Assembly (NCBI GenBank): GCA_910574835.1
Contig: CAJTDE010000024.1
Location: 1 to 64,000, forward strand
From: Clostridia bacterium
GTDB lineage: Bacteria; Bacillota; Clostridia; Lachnospirales; Lachnospiraceae
Reading direction: 5' to 3'
Length of the DNA stretch: 64,000 nt
Below are positions 37,163 to 45,051 of the stretch, in pieces (within the stretch, counting starts at the first letter, position 1; each line of letters begins with the position of its first letter). Below the pieces are notes generated by a model. It worked only from the letters and a program-made list of their open reading frames with translations, was not told the DNA's origin and searched no databases. The position numbers and the translations under genes are program-made.

Positions 37163-38308
37163 TTACTTCTGCCGCTTCTCCTCCAGTCTCCCATACATCC
37201 ATTCCCGAAGCAGCGCATAGAGTACCGACACAATGGGAATAAAGATCAACATTCCCAAAATTCCCATCAGATTGCCGCCTACGGTCACGGCCACCAATAC
37301 CCAGATAGCCGGAAGTCCCACGGAGTTTCCCACCACCCGGGGATAGATAAGGTTTCCTTCAATCTGCTGAAGCACCTGAAACAGCACGATAAATCCCAGC
37401 GCCTGGGCCGGACTGACCATCAGAATCAGAAAGGCTCCCACCACGCAGCCAATAAAGGCTCCAAATATGGGAATCAGAGCCGTAAATGCCACCAATACCC
37501 CCACTAACAGCGCATAAGGAAAACGCAGAAGGCTCATTGCCACAAAAAACATAGCCCCCAGAATCACCGCCTCCATGCACTGACCGGTGATAAAGCTGGA
37601 AAAGGTACGGTGGCTTAACGAGCACACGTGAAGTATATAGTCCACCTGCTTCCCGGGAAAGGCCGCATGCAAAAGCTTCCGGCACTGTTCCCCCAGCTTC
37701 TCCTTCTGAAGCAGCACATAGCAGGCAAATACAAAACCGATAAAGAAATTCGTCACCGCGCTGATAATGGTCCTTGCCACGGTCACTGTGGAGGAGAGCA
37801 CACTTCCCGCACCGCTGCGGAAGAAATTCCAGGCCGTTTCCACAGCCTTCTCCCAGTTCATTTCCAGGCTCTCAATCCAGGTTACAATCTGCTCATTATT
37901 CCGGAAAATATCCTCAAGCCATTCCTGAACCTTGGGAAGAAATGCCTCAACGCTGGCTCCTAGTCCCACCACCGTAGTGCCAAGCTCCGGAACTACTACA
38001 AAAATAACCAGGGAAATTACCCCCAGCACCAGTAAAATAGCAAGAATCATGCACAGAGGGCGGGCAAGCTTCTTTTTCAGCCTGCTTTTTCCCATCTTTT
38101 CCTCGGGAAACAGCCAGTGCTCCAGAGCCGTCATCGGCACATTTAATATGAAAGCAATAGCCCCTCCCAGCGCAAAAGGAAGGCCGATTCCCCACAGGAA
38201 GCTCAGTGCTCCGAAAACAACGTCCAGTCTCTGGACACCCACCAAGAGCAATATGGTAAAAGCAATCAGAAGCATCAGCTTCTTCATGGTTTCACGATTC
38301 AGATTCAT
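37163..38308 (-). CDS. AI-2E family transporter (YtvI/PerM-like)
   Basis: A 381-residue membrane protein with about eight membrane segments and a central soluble stretch (about 100-165). The conserved GxxxxP region LIPIFGAFIGCVVGAF and the QQIEGNLIYPRVVG motif are typical of the AI-2E exporter superfamily. In Firmicutes members are often Na+/H+ antiporters or of unknown role, so the name does not prove autoinducer export. The ATG at 38308 is chosen (AGGAG 7 bases upstream); the TTG at 38314 is too close. Confidence 0.88.
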   Translation of the reverse strand: MNLNRETMKKLMLLIAFTILLLVGVQRLDVVFGALSFLWGIGLPFALGGAIAFILNVPMTALEHWLFPEEKMGKSRLKKKLARPLCMILAILLVLGVISLVIFVVVPELGTTVVGLGASVEAFLPKVQEWLEDIFRNNEQIVTWIESLEMNWEKAVETAWNFFRSGAGSVLSSTVTVARTIISAVTNFFIGFVFACYVLLQKEKLGEQCRKLLHAAFPGKQVDYILHVCSLSHRTFSSFITGQCMEAVILGAMFFVAMSLLRFPYALLVGVLVAFTALIPIFGAFIGCVVGAFLILMVSPAQALGFIVLFQVLQQIEGNLIYPRVVGNSVGLPAIWVLVAVTVGGNLMGILGMLIFIPIVSVLYALLREWMYGRLEEKRQK

Positions 38309-38341
38309 ATTCAATCTCCTATTCCAGTTCTATTATTAAGG

Positions 38342-38370
38342 AGCATAAGCCCCTAAACCGTTTCTGTCAA
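38342..38370 (-). promoter_or_regulatory. Promoter of the AI-2E family gene
   Basis: On the minus strand TTGACA, a 17-base spacer and TATGCT. A small hairpin AGGAGC/GCCCCT overlaps the transcription start. Confidence 0.65.
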
Positions 38371-38373
38371 GTA

Positions 38374-38391
38374 TGATAAATTATTTTATCA
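38374..38391. promoter_or_regulatory. AT-rich dyad operator TGATAAATTATTTTATCA
   Basis: A perfect 7-4-7 inverted repeat three bases upstream of the -35 of the AI-2E promoter. A closely similar dyad lies at 42870-42885 before the sulfur operon. Either the adjacent Lrp-type regulator or the LysR regulator could bind; there is no direct evidence. Confidence 0.45.
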
Positions 38392-38462
38392 ATTTTTACC
38401 CCTTACATGTATACCTTTCCGCACAAAAAACAGGCGCGGATCAAAGTAAAGAAAGAACGGGA

Positions 38463-38915
38463 TCAGTCGTCACAGGGCAGGACCGAATATTCATTTTTAA
38501 CAGTGGAAAGCACATATAGGGTTTTCAGCCTGGAAACGCCCGGCATTTTTCGAAGTTCCTGTTGAATCAGCTCCAGACTTGACGCAGAATTTGTCACAAT
38601 TTTCAGCAGATAATCCATATTGCCGGAAATGGCATGACATTCGCAGATGTCCTCATGGGTGAGAATCTCACTTGTAAAGGGTTCGTGATATTTTGAATGG
38701 GAAAGCTGCAGGAGCACAAAGACCGTCAGCGTATTGCCCAGCTGCTTTTCATCCAGGATCACCGTGTATTTCTGAATAATCCCCGTCCGCTCCAGCTTAC
38801 GTATCCGCTCAATTACGGCTGATACGGACAAATGAATATTCTGGCCAATCCGGGATGCCGTCTGCCGGGAATTTTCTTTCAAGTGCTTTAATATCCTCTT
38901 ATCCATGCGATCCAT
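38463..38915 (-). CDS. Lrp/AsnC family transcriptional regulator
   Basis: A 150-residue regulator with an N-terminal winged helix-turn-helix (ILKHLKENSRQTASRIGQ...VSAVIERIRKLERTGIIQ) and a C-terminal RAM (AsnC_trans_reg) domain that binds amino acids. The ATG at 38915 follows AGAGGATTGAGC and gives a family-like MDRMDKRIL start. It lies between the sulfur operon (upstream, same strand) and the AI-2E gene. Confidence 0.9.
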   Translation of the reverse strand: MDRMDKRILKHLKENSRQTASRIGQNIHLSVSAVIERIRKLERTGIIQKYTVILDEKQLGNTLTVFVLLQLSHSKYHEPFTSEILTHEDICECHAISGNMDYLLKIVTNSASSLELIQQELRKMPGVSRLKTLYVLSTVKNEYSVLPCDD

Positions 38916-38957
38916 GCTCAATCCTCTATTCCAGTACCGTACATCTATTCCTACAAC

Positions 38958-38987
38958 AAAAGCAGCCTGCTTTCGCAAACTGCTTTT
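38958..38987 (-). terminator. Hairpin at the end of the sulfur operon
   Basis: AAAAGCAG (38958-38965) pairs with CTGCTTTT (38980-38987), followed on the minus strand by TTGTTGT. It lies about 50 bases after the yeiH-type stop. Confidence 0.6.
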
Positions 38988-39037
38988 GCTTTATAACGTA
39001 TCATATCAAAAATATTTTCCACTGTCCAGAAGCATTT

Positions 39038-40105
39038 TTATCCGATGTATCCGGAAAACAGGAATACAAAGGCCAAAGAGCAGGCCGCCACGCACGCCCA
39101 GGTAATACCGCCTAAGGCGATAGGCTTGATGCCCTTGGAAAATACGTCCTTGAACTTAATCTTGAAGCCCACGCCGGCCAGAGCCGAGGCAAACAGGAAC
39201 TTCGCAATCTTTCCTAACAGCTTTGTGGCGGACATGCCGATTCCCGGCACGTCAAATTTGAATACGCCGAAGGTGTTCAGTCCTGCCATAACCACGAACC
39301 AGAGGATGAACATGGGGAAGGTTTTCTTCACAACCGCGAACAGGGAATCGTTCTGCCCGCCCTCTCCATTCTTCTTGGCATCCTTTGCCATAATCACCGT
39401 CCATACCAGCGCTACAAAAATCAGCATAGTGGTCCGTACAAGCTTTACATTCAGAGCGCCGCTCCACTCTCCCAGTCCGTTCATCGCCACATAGGTTGCC
39501 TGCGCTCCGGCCACGGAGGAAGTGTCATTGATGGCAGTTCCCGCCAGAAATGCAAACTGATTGTCCGTCAGTCCCAGCGCTCCGCTCAAATAGGGATAGC
39601 TGAATGCCGCCAGGGTATCAAACAGAAAGATAGCCGCCATAGCAAAGGCGATTTCCTCTTCCAGTGCCTTGATGATACGTGACAGGGTGGCAATGGCCGT
39701 TCCGCCGCAGATACAGGTTCCGCCGCCTACCAGAATGGAAGTATTCCTGCTCACGCCGATTTTCTTTCCCACCAGCAGGGCAATCGTAAAGGAAAGGAAA
39801 ATATTGAACAATATCAGCGGAAGCGCCTTCACGCCGGTTCCCAGAATATCCGCAAAGCTTAAGGTTGCACCGGTAAGTATGATTCCCCAGTTCAGAAACT
39901 TCTTGCTTGCAAATGTGGTTCCGGCCTTAAAGTCTTTATTGAGGCTCGGAATCAGATTGCAGGCAATCATGGATACCAGAAGAGCTACCATTGGCCCGCC
40001 CATAACCGTGCGGTCAAACAGGGCGGACTGCCAGTCCGTAGAAAGGGTTGCCAGCCATCCGATGACAAGGCAGAGGATGATGGCGCCTGTTTTCTTTGTA
40101 TTCAT
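39038..40105 (-). CDS. YeiH/UPF0324 family putative sulfate exporter
   Basis: A 355-residue integral membrane protein with about ten membrane segments. Family signatures are GTTFASKKFLNWGIILTGATL, GGGTCICGGTAIA and the GTAINDTSSVAGA loop. Members are annotated as putative sulfate exporters and are commonly next to LysR regulators. Here it is the last gene after a sulfite-reductase-like protein and a disulfide reductase, so export or import of an oxidised sulfur compound such as sulfite, sulfate or a sulfonate is plausible. The ATG at 40105 follows GAGGGGAG. Confidence 0.88.
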   Translation of the reverse strand: MNTKKTGAIILCLVIGWLATLSTDWQSALFDRTVMGGPMVALLVSMIACNLIPSLNKDFKAGTTFASKKFLNWGIILTGATLSFADILGTGVKALPLILFNIFLSFTIALLVGKKIGVSRNTSILVGGGTCICGGTAIATLSRIIKALEEEIAFAMAAIFLFDTLAAFSYPYLSGALGLTDNQFAFLAGTAINDTSSVAGAQATYVAMNGLGEWSGALNVKLVRTTMLIFVALVWTVIMAKDAKKNGEGGQNDSLFAVVKKTFPMFILWFVVMAGLNTFGVFKFDVPGIGMSATKLLGKIAKFLFASALAGVGFKIKFKDVFSKGIKPIALGGITWACVAACSLAFVFLFSGYIG

Positions 40106-40147
40106 TTTTCTTACTCCCCTCAAATTTCTTTTGTATTAGGTATTTGA

Positions 40148-41101
40148 CTAGCAGGTCGCTCCGCCTGTCAGATGAAGCTTCGCATCTAAGATCTCCTGCT
40201 TTCTTGCAAGAATGTCGTCGGAAAGAAGCTGCTTCTCCACATTCTCAAAGCCAAGACGCTCGATAGTCTTTGCAAAACGCTCGCCGGTCTGTCCCTGCTC
40301 GCGGAACAGCAGAATGGCCTTCTCGATTACGGAAAGAGCCTCCTCCTTATCGGTAAATACCTTGGAAAGAGCCTGGCCCTGGGCTACCTTCTTGCCCCAG
40401 CGTCCGCCGATGTAGATCTTGTAGCCATAGGTTCCGTCCTCGATGCAGTCAAAGGGGCAGGTTCCTATGCAGCGTCCGCAGTTGTTGCAGATTTCCCGGT
40501 CAATCTCCATAACGCCGTCCGCCATTTTAGCGGCATTTACGGGACATGCTTTCTCCACGGCACACTTCTTACAGCCGTTGCAGTCATCCTCGTCGTAGCT
40601 TGGGATTCTCTGTCCGATGATACCCAGGTCGTTCAGATCCGGCTTTACGCAGTTGTTAGGACATCCGCCTACGGCGATTTTAAACTTGTGGGGAAGCAAT
40701 ACCTGACGGTAGCCCTCATAAAATCTGTGATGAATCTCCTCGGAAAGCTCGAAGGAATCCAGAAGTCCATACTGACAGGTGGTTCCCTTACATGCTACAA
40801 CCGGACGTACCTTGGAGCCGGTTCCTCCTGTTACCAGGCCGGCTTTTGCGATGTATTCACAGAAGTCGTCAATCTTGTCGTAAGGAATCCCCTGTACCTC
40901 GATAGTCAGCCGTGTGGTAAAGGTTACGATTCCGTTACCGAATTTCTCGGCAGCCTCGCCGATGACCTTCTGCTGCTCTGCGGTGATCTTTCCGTTGATG
41001 GTGATAATACGTCCGGAAAAATTATCTGTTCCCTTATTGCTTAAAAATCCTCTTGCTTTTACTTTCTTCTCGTCCTCAGGACTGATGGTTAATGTTGCCA
41101 T
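40148..41101 (-). CDS. AsrC-like sulfite reductase, siroheme Fe-S protein with ferredoxin domain
   Basis: A 317-residue redox enzyme. An N-terminal ferredoxin-like half domain (1-100) leads to the siroheme/4Fe-4S motif: ACKGTTCQYG (C-x5-C) and GGCPNNC (C-x3-C). A two-cluster ferredoxin insert (CNGCKKC...ACP; CNNCGRC...TCP) follows. It resembles the catalytic subunit of anaerobic sulfite reductase (AsrC) but without AsrA/AsrB nearby. It is gene two of the sulfur operon, 33 bases after the disulfide reductase. Reduction of sulfite to sulfide with ferredoxin-type donors is inferred; nitrite is an alternative. Confidence 0.85.
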   Translation of the reverse strand: MATLTISPEDEKKVKARGFLSNKGTDNFSGRIITINGKITAEQQKVIGEAAEKFGNGIVTFTTRLTIEVQGIPYDKIDDFCEYIAKAGLVTGGTGSKVRPVVACKGTTCQYGLLDSFELSEEIHHRFYEGYRQVLLPHKFKIAVGGCPNNCVKPDLNDLGIIGQRIPSYDEDDCNGCKKCAVEKACPVNAAKMADGVMEIDREICNNCGRCIGTCPFDCIEDGTYGYKIYIGGRWGKKVAQGQALSKVFTDKEEALSVIEKAILLFREQGQTGERFAKTIERLGFENVEKQLLSDDILARKQEILDAKLHLTGGATC

Positions 41102-41134
41102 AATAAACCTCCTGCTATTTTTAATGTATTTTAT

Positions 41135-42763
41135 CTAATCTTCTTCCTCTACCGTATTGAAAGTCGTACCGCCTTCCAGTACTTTTGTGTTGGTGTATCC
41201 ATAATATTTCAGACGGTTCTGCACCATGTAGGCGCGTTTTCCCTTGGCACAGACAATAAGAAGCTTCTCGTCCTTGCCGAAGCCCTCTACCTCGCCGTCA
41301 ATCTTAGTCAGATCCAGGTAAGGAGCCGAATGAATGGACGGCTGTAAGGAAGCGTCTACCATGCGGTATCCTTCCGCCTTCCCTTCCGCAAATTCCACCG
41401 GTGTGAAGGTTTCAAAAGCGCCGCTCATCTTGTTCAGCAGAATATTGAGCGCATGGGCGAAGGGGTGAATCGCCGTGGAGAAGGGCGGTGCGTATGCAAA
41501 GTCCAGATTCTCCAGCTGATCGACAGTTGCTCCCAGGGAAATCGCTGTCACGGCAATGTCCGTTACCTTGTCAACAGCGCCGGTTCCCAGTACCTGAAGA
41601 CCCAAGAACTTGCGGGTCGTCTTATCCGCTACCATCTTAATAATGAAGGAACCTGCTCCCGGATAGTAGTGAGCCTTGTCGTCCACCACACAGAGCACGG
41701 AAATCACATCGTGGCCTGCAGCCTTTGCCGCTGTCTCCGTAAGTCCGGTACGTCCGGTATTGATGCCTCCCGGAAGCTTGGCCACGCCGGTTCCCAGTAC
41801 GCCGGCATATTCAAGCTCATTGCCGCAGAGATTCTTTGCCAGCACACGGCCTGCGATATTTGCCGTAGACCCCATTGGGGACCAGGCCGGTTCGCCGGTC
41901 TCCCGGTTAGTCACCATAGCGCAGTCGCCGATGGCATAGACATCCTCCACATTTGTGCGCAAGTTTTTATCCGTGAGAATGGTTCCTTTGAACATCTCAA
42001 TGCCGCTTCCCTCCAAAAATGCGGTATTGGGACGGATTCCGATTGCCAGAACCAGAGCGTCGGCCTTTACTGCTCGCTTGCTGGTCTGTACCTTTTCCAC
42101 CTTGCCGTCGCCGGTTACGCCCTCCAGTGCAACGCCTGTCATGGGGTTGATTCCGGCGTCCGCCATCTTATTTTCCACATACTCGGAAAGCTCCGGGTCC
42201 AGGAAATTCGGCAGTACATGGGGTGCAAAATCAATTACATTGACGCGAACGCCTTTTTCCGCCAGGTTTTCGGCCACCTCAAGGCCGATAAAGCCGCCGC
42301 CTGCTACAACCGCACGCTTAATCTTTCCCGCCTCAACCGCTTCCCTTAAAGCAATGGCATCGTCCGGTGTGCGCATAAAGAATACATTTTCCAGATCAAG
42401 GCCCTCGATCTGCGGGCGGAAGGGTGATGCGCCGGAGGCAATGATCAGCTTGTCGTAGCTGTAAGTGCTGCTCTCTTTGTTATGTACGGCCGTAACGGTC
42501 TTTGCCGCCGTGTCAACAGCCGTAACCTCGGTTTCCGTGAGCACCTCCGCACCTGTCAGCCTGGAAAATGATTCCGGCGTATTCACGATCAACTGCTCCC
42601 TTGTGGGAATCACGCCTCCCACATAATAGGGAAGCCCGCAGCCTGCATAGGAAATGTCTTTTCCCTTGGTGAGAATCGTCACCTCGCAGCTGCGGTCTTC
42701 CCGTTTGATTTTCGCCGCCGCCTTTGTACCGGCCGCAACGCCCCCGATAATCAGTACTTTCAT
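41135..42763 (-). CDS. CoA-disulfide reductase-like FAD oxidoreductase fused to a rhodanese domain
   Basis: A 542-residue flavoprotein. FAD site IIGGVAAGTKAAA, redox cysteine in SYAGCGLPYY, NAD(P) site AVVAGGGFIGLEVAE, and ATGD-like VYAIGDCAMV. The C-terminal 90 residues form a rhodanese domain with active-site loop CAKGKRA. This fusion is known as CoA-dependent NAD(P)H sulfur reductase (NSR/Npsr) in archaea and as CoADR-RHD in bacteria. The enzyme handles persulfides, polysulfide or elemental sulfur. It is first in an operon with a sulfite reductase and a YeiH transporter, which supports the sulfur role. Confidence 0.9.
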   Translation of the reverse strand: MKVLIIGGVAAGTKAAAKIKREDRSCEVTILTKGKDISYAGCGLPYYVGGVIPTREQLIVNTPESFSRLTGAEVLTETEVTAVDTAAKTVTAVHNKESSTYSYDKLIIASGASPFRPQIEGLDLENVFFMRTPDDAIALREAVEAGKIKRAVVAGGGFIGLEVAENLAEKGVRVNVIDFAPHVLPNFLDPELSEYVENKMADAGINPMTGVALEGVTGDGKVEKVQTSKRAVKADALVLAIGIRPNTAFLEGSGIEMFKGTILTDKNLRTNVEDVYAIGDCAMVTNRETGEPAWSPMGSTANIAGRVLAKNLCGNELEYAGVLGTGVAKLPGGINTGRTGLTETAAKAAGHDVISVLCVVDDKAHYYPGAGSFIIKMVADKTTRKFLGLQVLGTGAVDKVTDIAVTAISLGATVDQLENLDFAYAPPFSTAIHPFAHALNILLNKMSGAFETFTPVEFAEGKAEGYRMVDASLQPSIHSAPYLDLTKIDGEVEGFGKDEKLLIVCAKGKRAYMVQNRLKYYGYTNTKVLEGGTTFNTVEEED

Positions 42764-42839
42764 CGGTAGAATCCCCTTTCTTTTCGTGATTTTTTTAACA
42801 ATTCTCTGTCAAAAATACCATGATGTCCTGTTTGCCATT

Positions 42840-42905
42840 ATTATATCACTTGGGAATTAATAATTAAAATGATATTATTTTATCAATAACATAGGTAAAA
42901 CCTAT
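42840..42905 (-). promoter_or_regulatory. Sulfur operon promoter with LysR-type sites
   Basis: The -10 is TATAAT on the minus strand (42845-42840); the -35 position has only TTTAAT. ATAGGTAAAACCTAT (42891-42905) is a perfect 6-3-6 palindrome that matches the LysR pattern T-N11-A and is centred at about -65 from the predicted start near 42833. A second dyad, GATA-N6-TATC (42871-42884), is centred near -45. These are the usual places of the recognition and activation sites of a LysR activator. The gene at 45052 is a candidate regulator. Confidence 0.6.
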
Positions 42906-42913
42906 TATCTTTT

Positions 42914-43897
42914 TTATAAAGCTTCTTCCAGCCACCATTTGACTACCGCCGGAGTTCCGTCCTCCTCCCATGTAATGAAAAAATGTGCAATACCGGCACA
43001 GTCTGCCACTCCGTCTTCCCCATACAGATATTCGGAAGCCTTCAGTACGTTTCTTCCCTCATACTCCGCCAAAGATAAGTTGTAAAATCCCCGTGCATTG
43101 CCGCCTGCAAGCTCTGCCGTCTGCGGAGGCTGACCCCCGTGTTTTCTGTGAAACGGAAGTATCTCGTCCAGGTAGGGACAGTACGCGCTGTAGCTGTCTG
43201 CCTCCGGCTCCCGTATCACGTCCACCGTAAGTCCCTGGTCATAATCCACATCAAGATCCGACGGAAGCTCCATTCTTTCTATGGTATTGTTTCTATATTT
43301 AAAAATAGCTTTGTAGGAGTCTCCCACCGCACCGCAGCCGAATCCCTCCGCGCTGAACACAATCTCTGCATTTTCATCATTGTCCACATCTGCCCAGAAG
43401 ACATCAAAAATACCATAATAAGAGCACGCTTCCTCCTCAAAGCAATAAGGTGCATCCTCATTCATATAGAGCCATAAGCCTCCCGACCCATAAAAGACAA
43501 TCTCCTCCGCGTCCTGCACCATAACGAGCATATCCGTCCGCCCGTTCCCGTCCATATCATCCAGGCGAAGCCCTGTCAGCTTCATAGCGCCATTTTGAAA
43601 CACATCATCCTCCAAAAGGCGGTCAAAAAACTCCCCTGCCTGCTCCGCCTCCACGCCCTGGCTCTCCGCCTCTTCCAAAAACCATTCCTCATTCTCCTTC
43701 ATCTGCTTCACTGAGAAATGATTTTCCTCTCCTGCATCCGGCTTGGGCATGTCCGCATTTTTCCGCAGATAATGACGCATTGCTCCCGATTTCGCCCATG
43801 AAGCCTGTACTTTTCTGCCGGAGGCGCCGAATGAGCTGATTCCTATGCATAATATGAGTAAAATGATTTTATATATGTTATTCATCCGTTTTTTCAT
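42914..43897 (-). CDS. Secreted protein with calcium-binding/FG-GAP-like repeats, unknown function
   Basis: A 327-residue exported protein with a signal peptide (about 1-32). Two Asp-rich loops, DDMDGNGRTDMLVMV and ADVDNDENAEIVFSA, have the D-x-D-x-N pattern of EF-hand-like or VCBS/FG-GAP repeats. The rest is acidic and rich in aromatic residues. It is a single gene with a LysR-type site and the sulfur promoter lying between its stop and the next gene. Binding to a surface or carbohydrate is possible, not shown. Confidence 0.65.
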   Translation of the reverse strand: MKKRMNNIYKIILLILCIGISSFGASGRKVQASWAKSGAMRHYLRKNADMPKPDAGEENHFSVKQMKENEEWFLEEAESQGVEAEQAGEFFDRLLEDDVFQNGAMKLTGLRLDDMDGNGRTDMLVMVQDAEEIVFYGSGGLWLYMNEDAPYCFEEEACSYYGIFDVFWADVDNDENAEIVFSAEGFGCGAVGDSYKAIFKYRNNTIERMELPSDLDVDYDQGLTVDVIREPEADSYSAYCPYLDEILPFHRKHGGQPPQTAELAGGNARGFYNLSLAEYEGRNVLKASEYLYGEDGVADCAGIAHFFITWEEDGTPAVVKWWLEEAL

Positions 43898-44027
43898 CGT
43901 CTTCTCCCCTCTGCTGTTCTTTATCTTAGGTTCATTTTAGCGAAAGACTACATCAAAACGGAATCAAATTTACATCATATTTGCATCATCTTGTCTTCTT
44001 TTTGTCGTACCTGCCTCCTGATAACTG

Positions 44028-44056
44028 TTGACATAGCAGAGAAAAAGAAATATTAT
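44028..44056 (+). promoter_or_regulatory. Promoter of the 265-residue protein gene
   Basis: TTGACA (44028-44033), a 17-base spacer and TATTAT (44051-44056). The leader to the ATG at 44177 is about 115 bases and is folded. Confidence 0.65.
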
Positions 44057-44077
44057 AATTTTGTTCACAAAAAACAG

Positions 44078-44153
44078 GTTGATTTTAAGCTATGGACTTT
44101 AACAGGAATGGCAGCGATTATGAATGACAGAGTAATTGCATCTGAAAATCAAC
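44078..44153 (+). ncRNA. Possible folded leader
   Basis: GTTGATTTT (44078-44086) pairs with AAAATCAAC (44145-44153), nine perfect pairs, and inside it GCGATTA (44114-44120) pairs with TAATTGC (44133-44139, one G-U). The element ends 11 bases before the ribosome binding site AAAGGAGG. No known class was recognised. Confidence 0.35.
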
Positions 44154-44176
44154 GGAAAAAATCAAAAGGAGGAACT

Positions 44177-44974
44177 ATGAATATCGTAGAAAACCAGAGC
44201 AGAAACAGCTACACACCGGGCTTTTTGACAAATATGGAAAAAAAGCCCGGGAAAAGCTTTGCGGAAACAGCAAAACAAAGCTTTTTGGGCGCCCTTGCCA
44301 GTGAAAAAAAGAGCACCGGAGAAGAACAGGCTGAAGGCATTGGAAAAGCTTCCGGGCAGGAGGCGAAAAAAATGGTAGAAGCGTATCAAAAAGAGATACG
44401 GCAGGCGCTGCTGCGGGATCAGGTCCGGGCATTTGGCGGCAGCAATAAGGAAAAAGAAAAAAAGCATACATTATTTACTTCAGAAAACGGTGTGTTCAGC
44501 GATAAAACACTGGCCGAAGCAGCTGCACAGTGTTCTGCGGAAACATTTGATGCCCCGGGAACACTTACGGAGGAGCAAATTGCCGATTTCCGGGAAAAAT
44601 ATGATGTAGAGAATCTTTCGGATGAGGATTATGAACAGTTGCTCACAGAGCTTGTAGAACAAAATATCATTTCACAGCAGGATAAGATGAAGCAATTTCT
44701 GAAATCAGCACCTCCTGCAGCGGCACATGGTCTGATAACAGCGGCAGACGACAAAATTTTTTCCTATGCATCTGACAGAAATAACCGTCTGGAAAAGCTG
44801 CAAAAGGAAATGGCAGAGTGCCAGGCATATATTGCTGCCATAGAAAACGGACGCTGCTCCGTACATGGAGCCAGCTTATGGGAGACAAAGCATTTTTATG
44901 AGGAGGAATATGCATATACCAAGAAAATAGCGGATATACTGGAGCAGCTTAAGGCCGGCGGAACCTCTCTTTGA
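44177..44974 (+). CDS. Unknown helical protein
   Basis: A 265-residue soluble, highly charged protein that I do not recognise. It is predicted to be mostly alpha-helical, with Lys/Glu-rich segments at about 35-95 and a C-terminal coiled-coil stretch (about 200-260). No signal peptide or membrane segment. Only one cysteine lies near the end. The ATG at 44177 is chosen because AAAGGAGG lies 4 bases upstream; an in-frame extension of 62 codons would be unlikely because the promoter lies within it. The gene is followed by a terminator and then by lysR. Confidence 0.65.
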   Translation: MNIVENQSRNSYTPGFLTNMEKKPGKSFAETAKQSFLGALASEKKSTGEEQAEGIGKASGQEAKKMVEAYQKEIRQALLRDQVRAFGGSNKEKEKKHTLFTSENGVFSDKTLAEAAAQCSAETFDAPGTLTEEQIADFREKYDVENLSDEDYEQLLTELVEQNIISQQDKMKQFLKSAPPAAAHGLITAADDKIFSYASDRNNRLEKLQKEMAECQAYIAAIENGRCSVHGASLWETKHFYEEEYAYTKKIADILEQLKAGGTSL

Positions 44975-44988
44975 CACTTATAAAATGT

Positions 44989-45033
44989 AAAGTGGTGCTT
45001 CCCCTTAATTTTACAGGGGCCGCACCGCTTTTT
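44989..45033 (+). terminator. Terminator before lysR
   Basis: AAAGTGGTGC (44989-44998) pairs with GCACCGCTTT (45022-45031), with CCCCT/AGGGG inside and TTTTT following. It lies 14 bases after the preceding stop and 18 bases before the lysR start. Confidence 0.8.
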
Positions 45034-45051
45034 ATGCAGGAGACGTAATAT

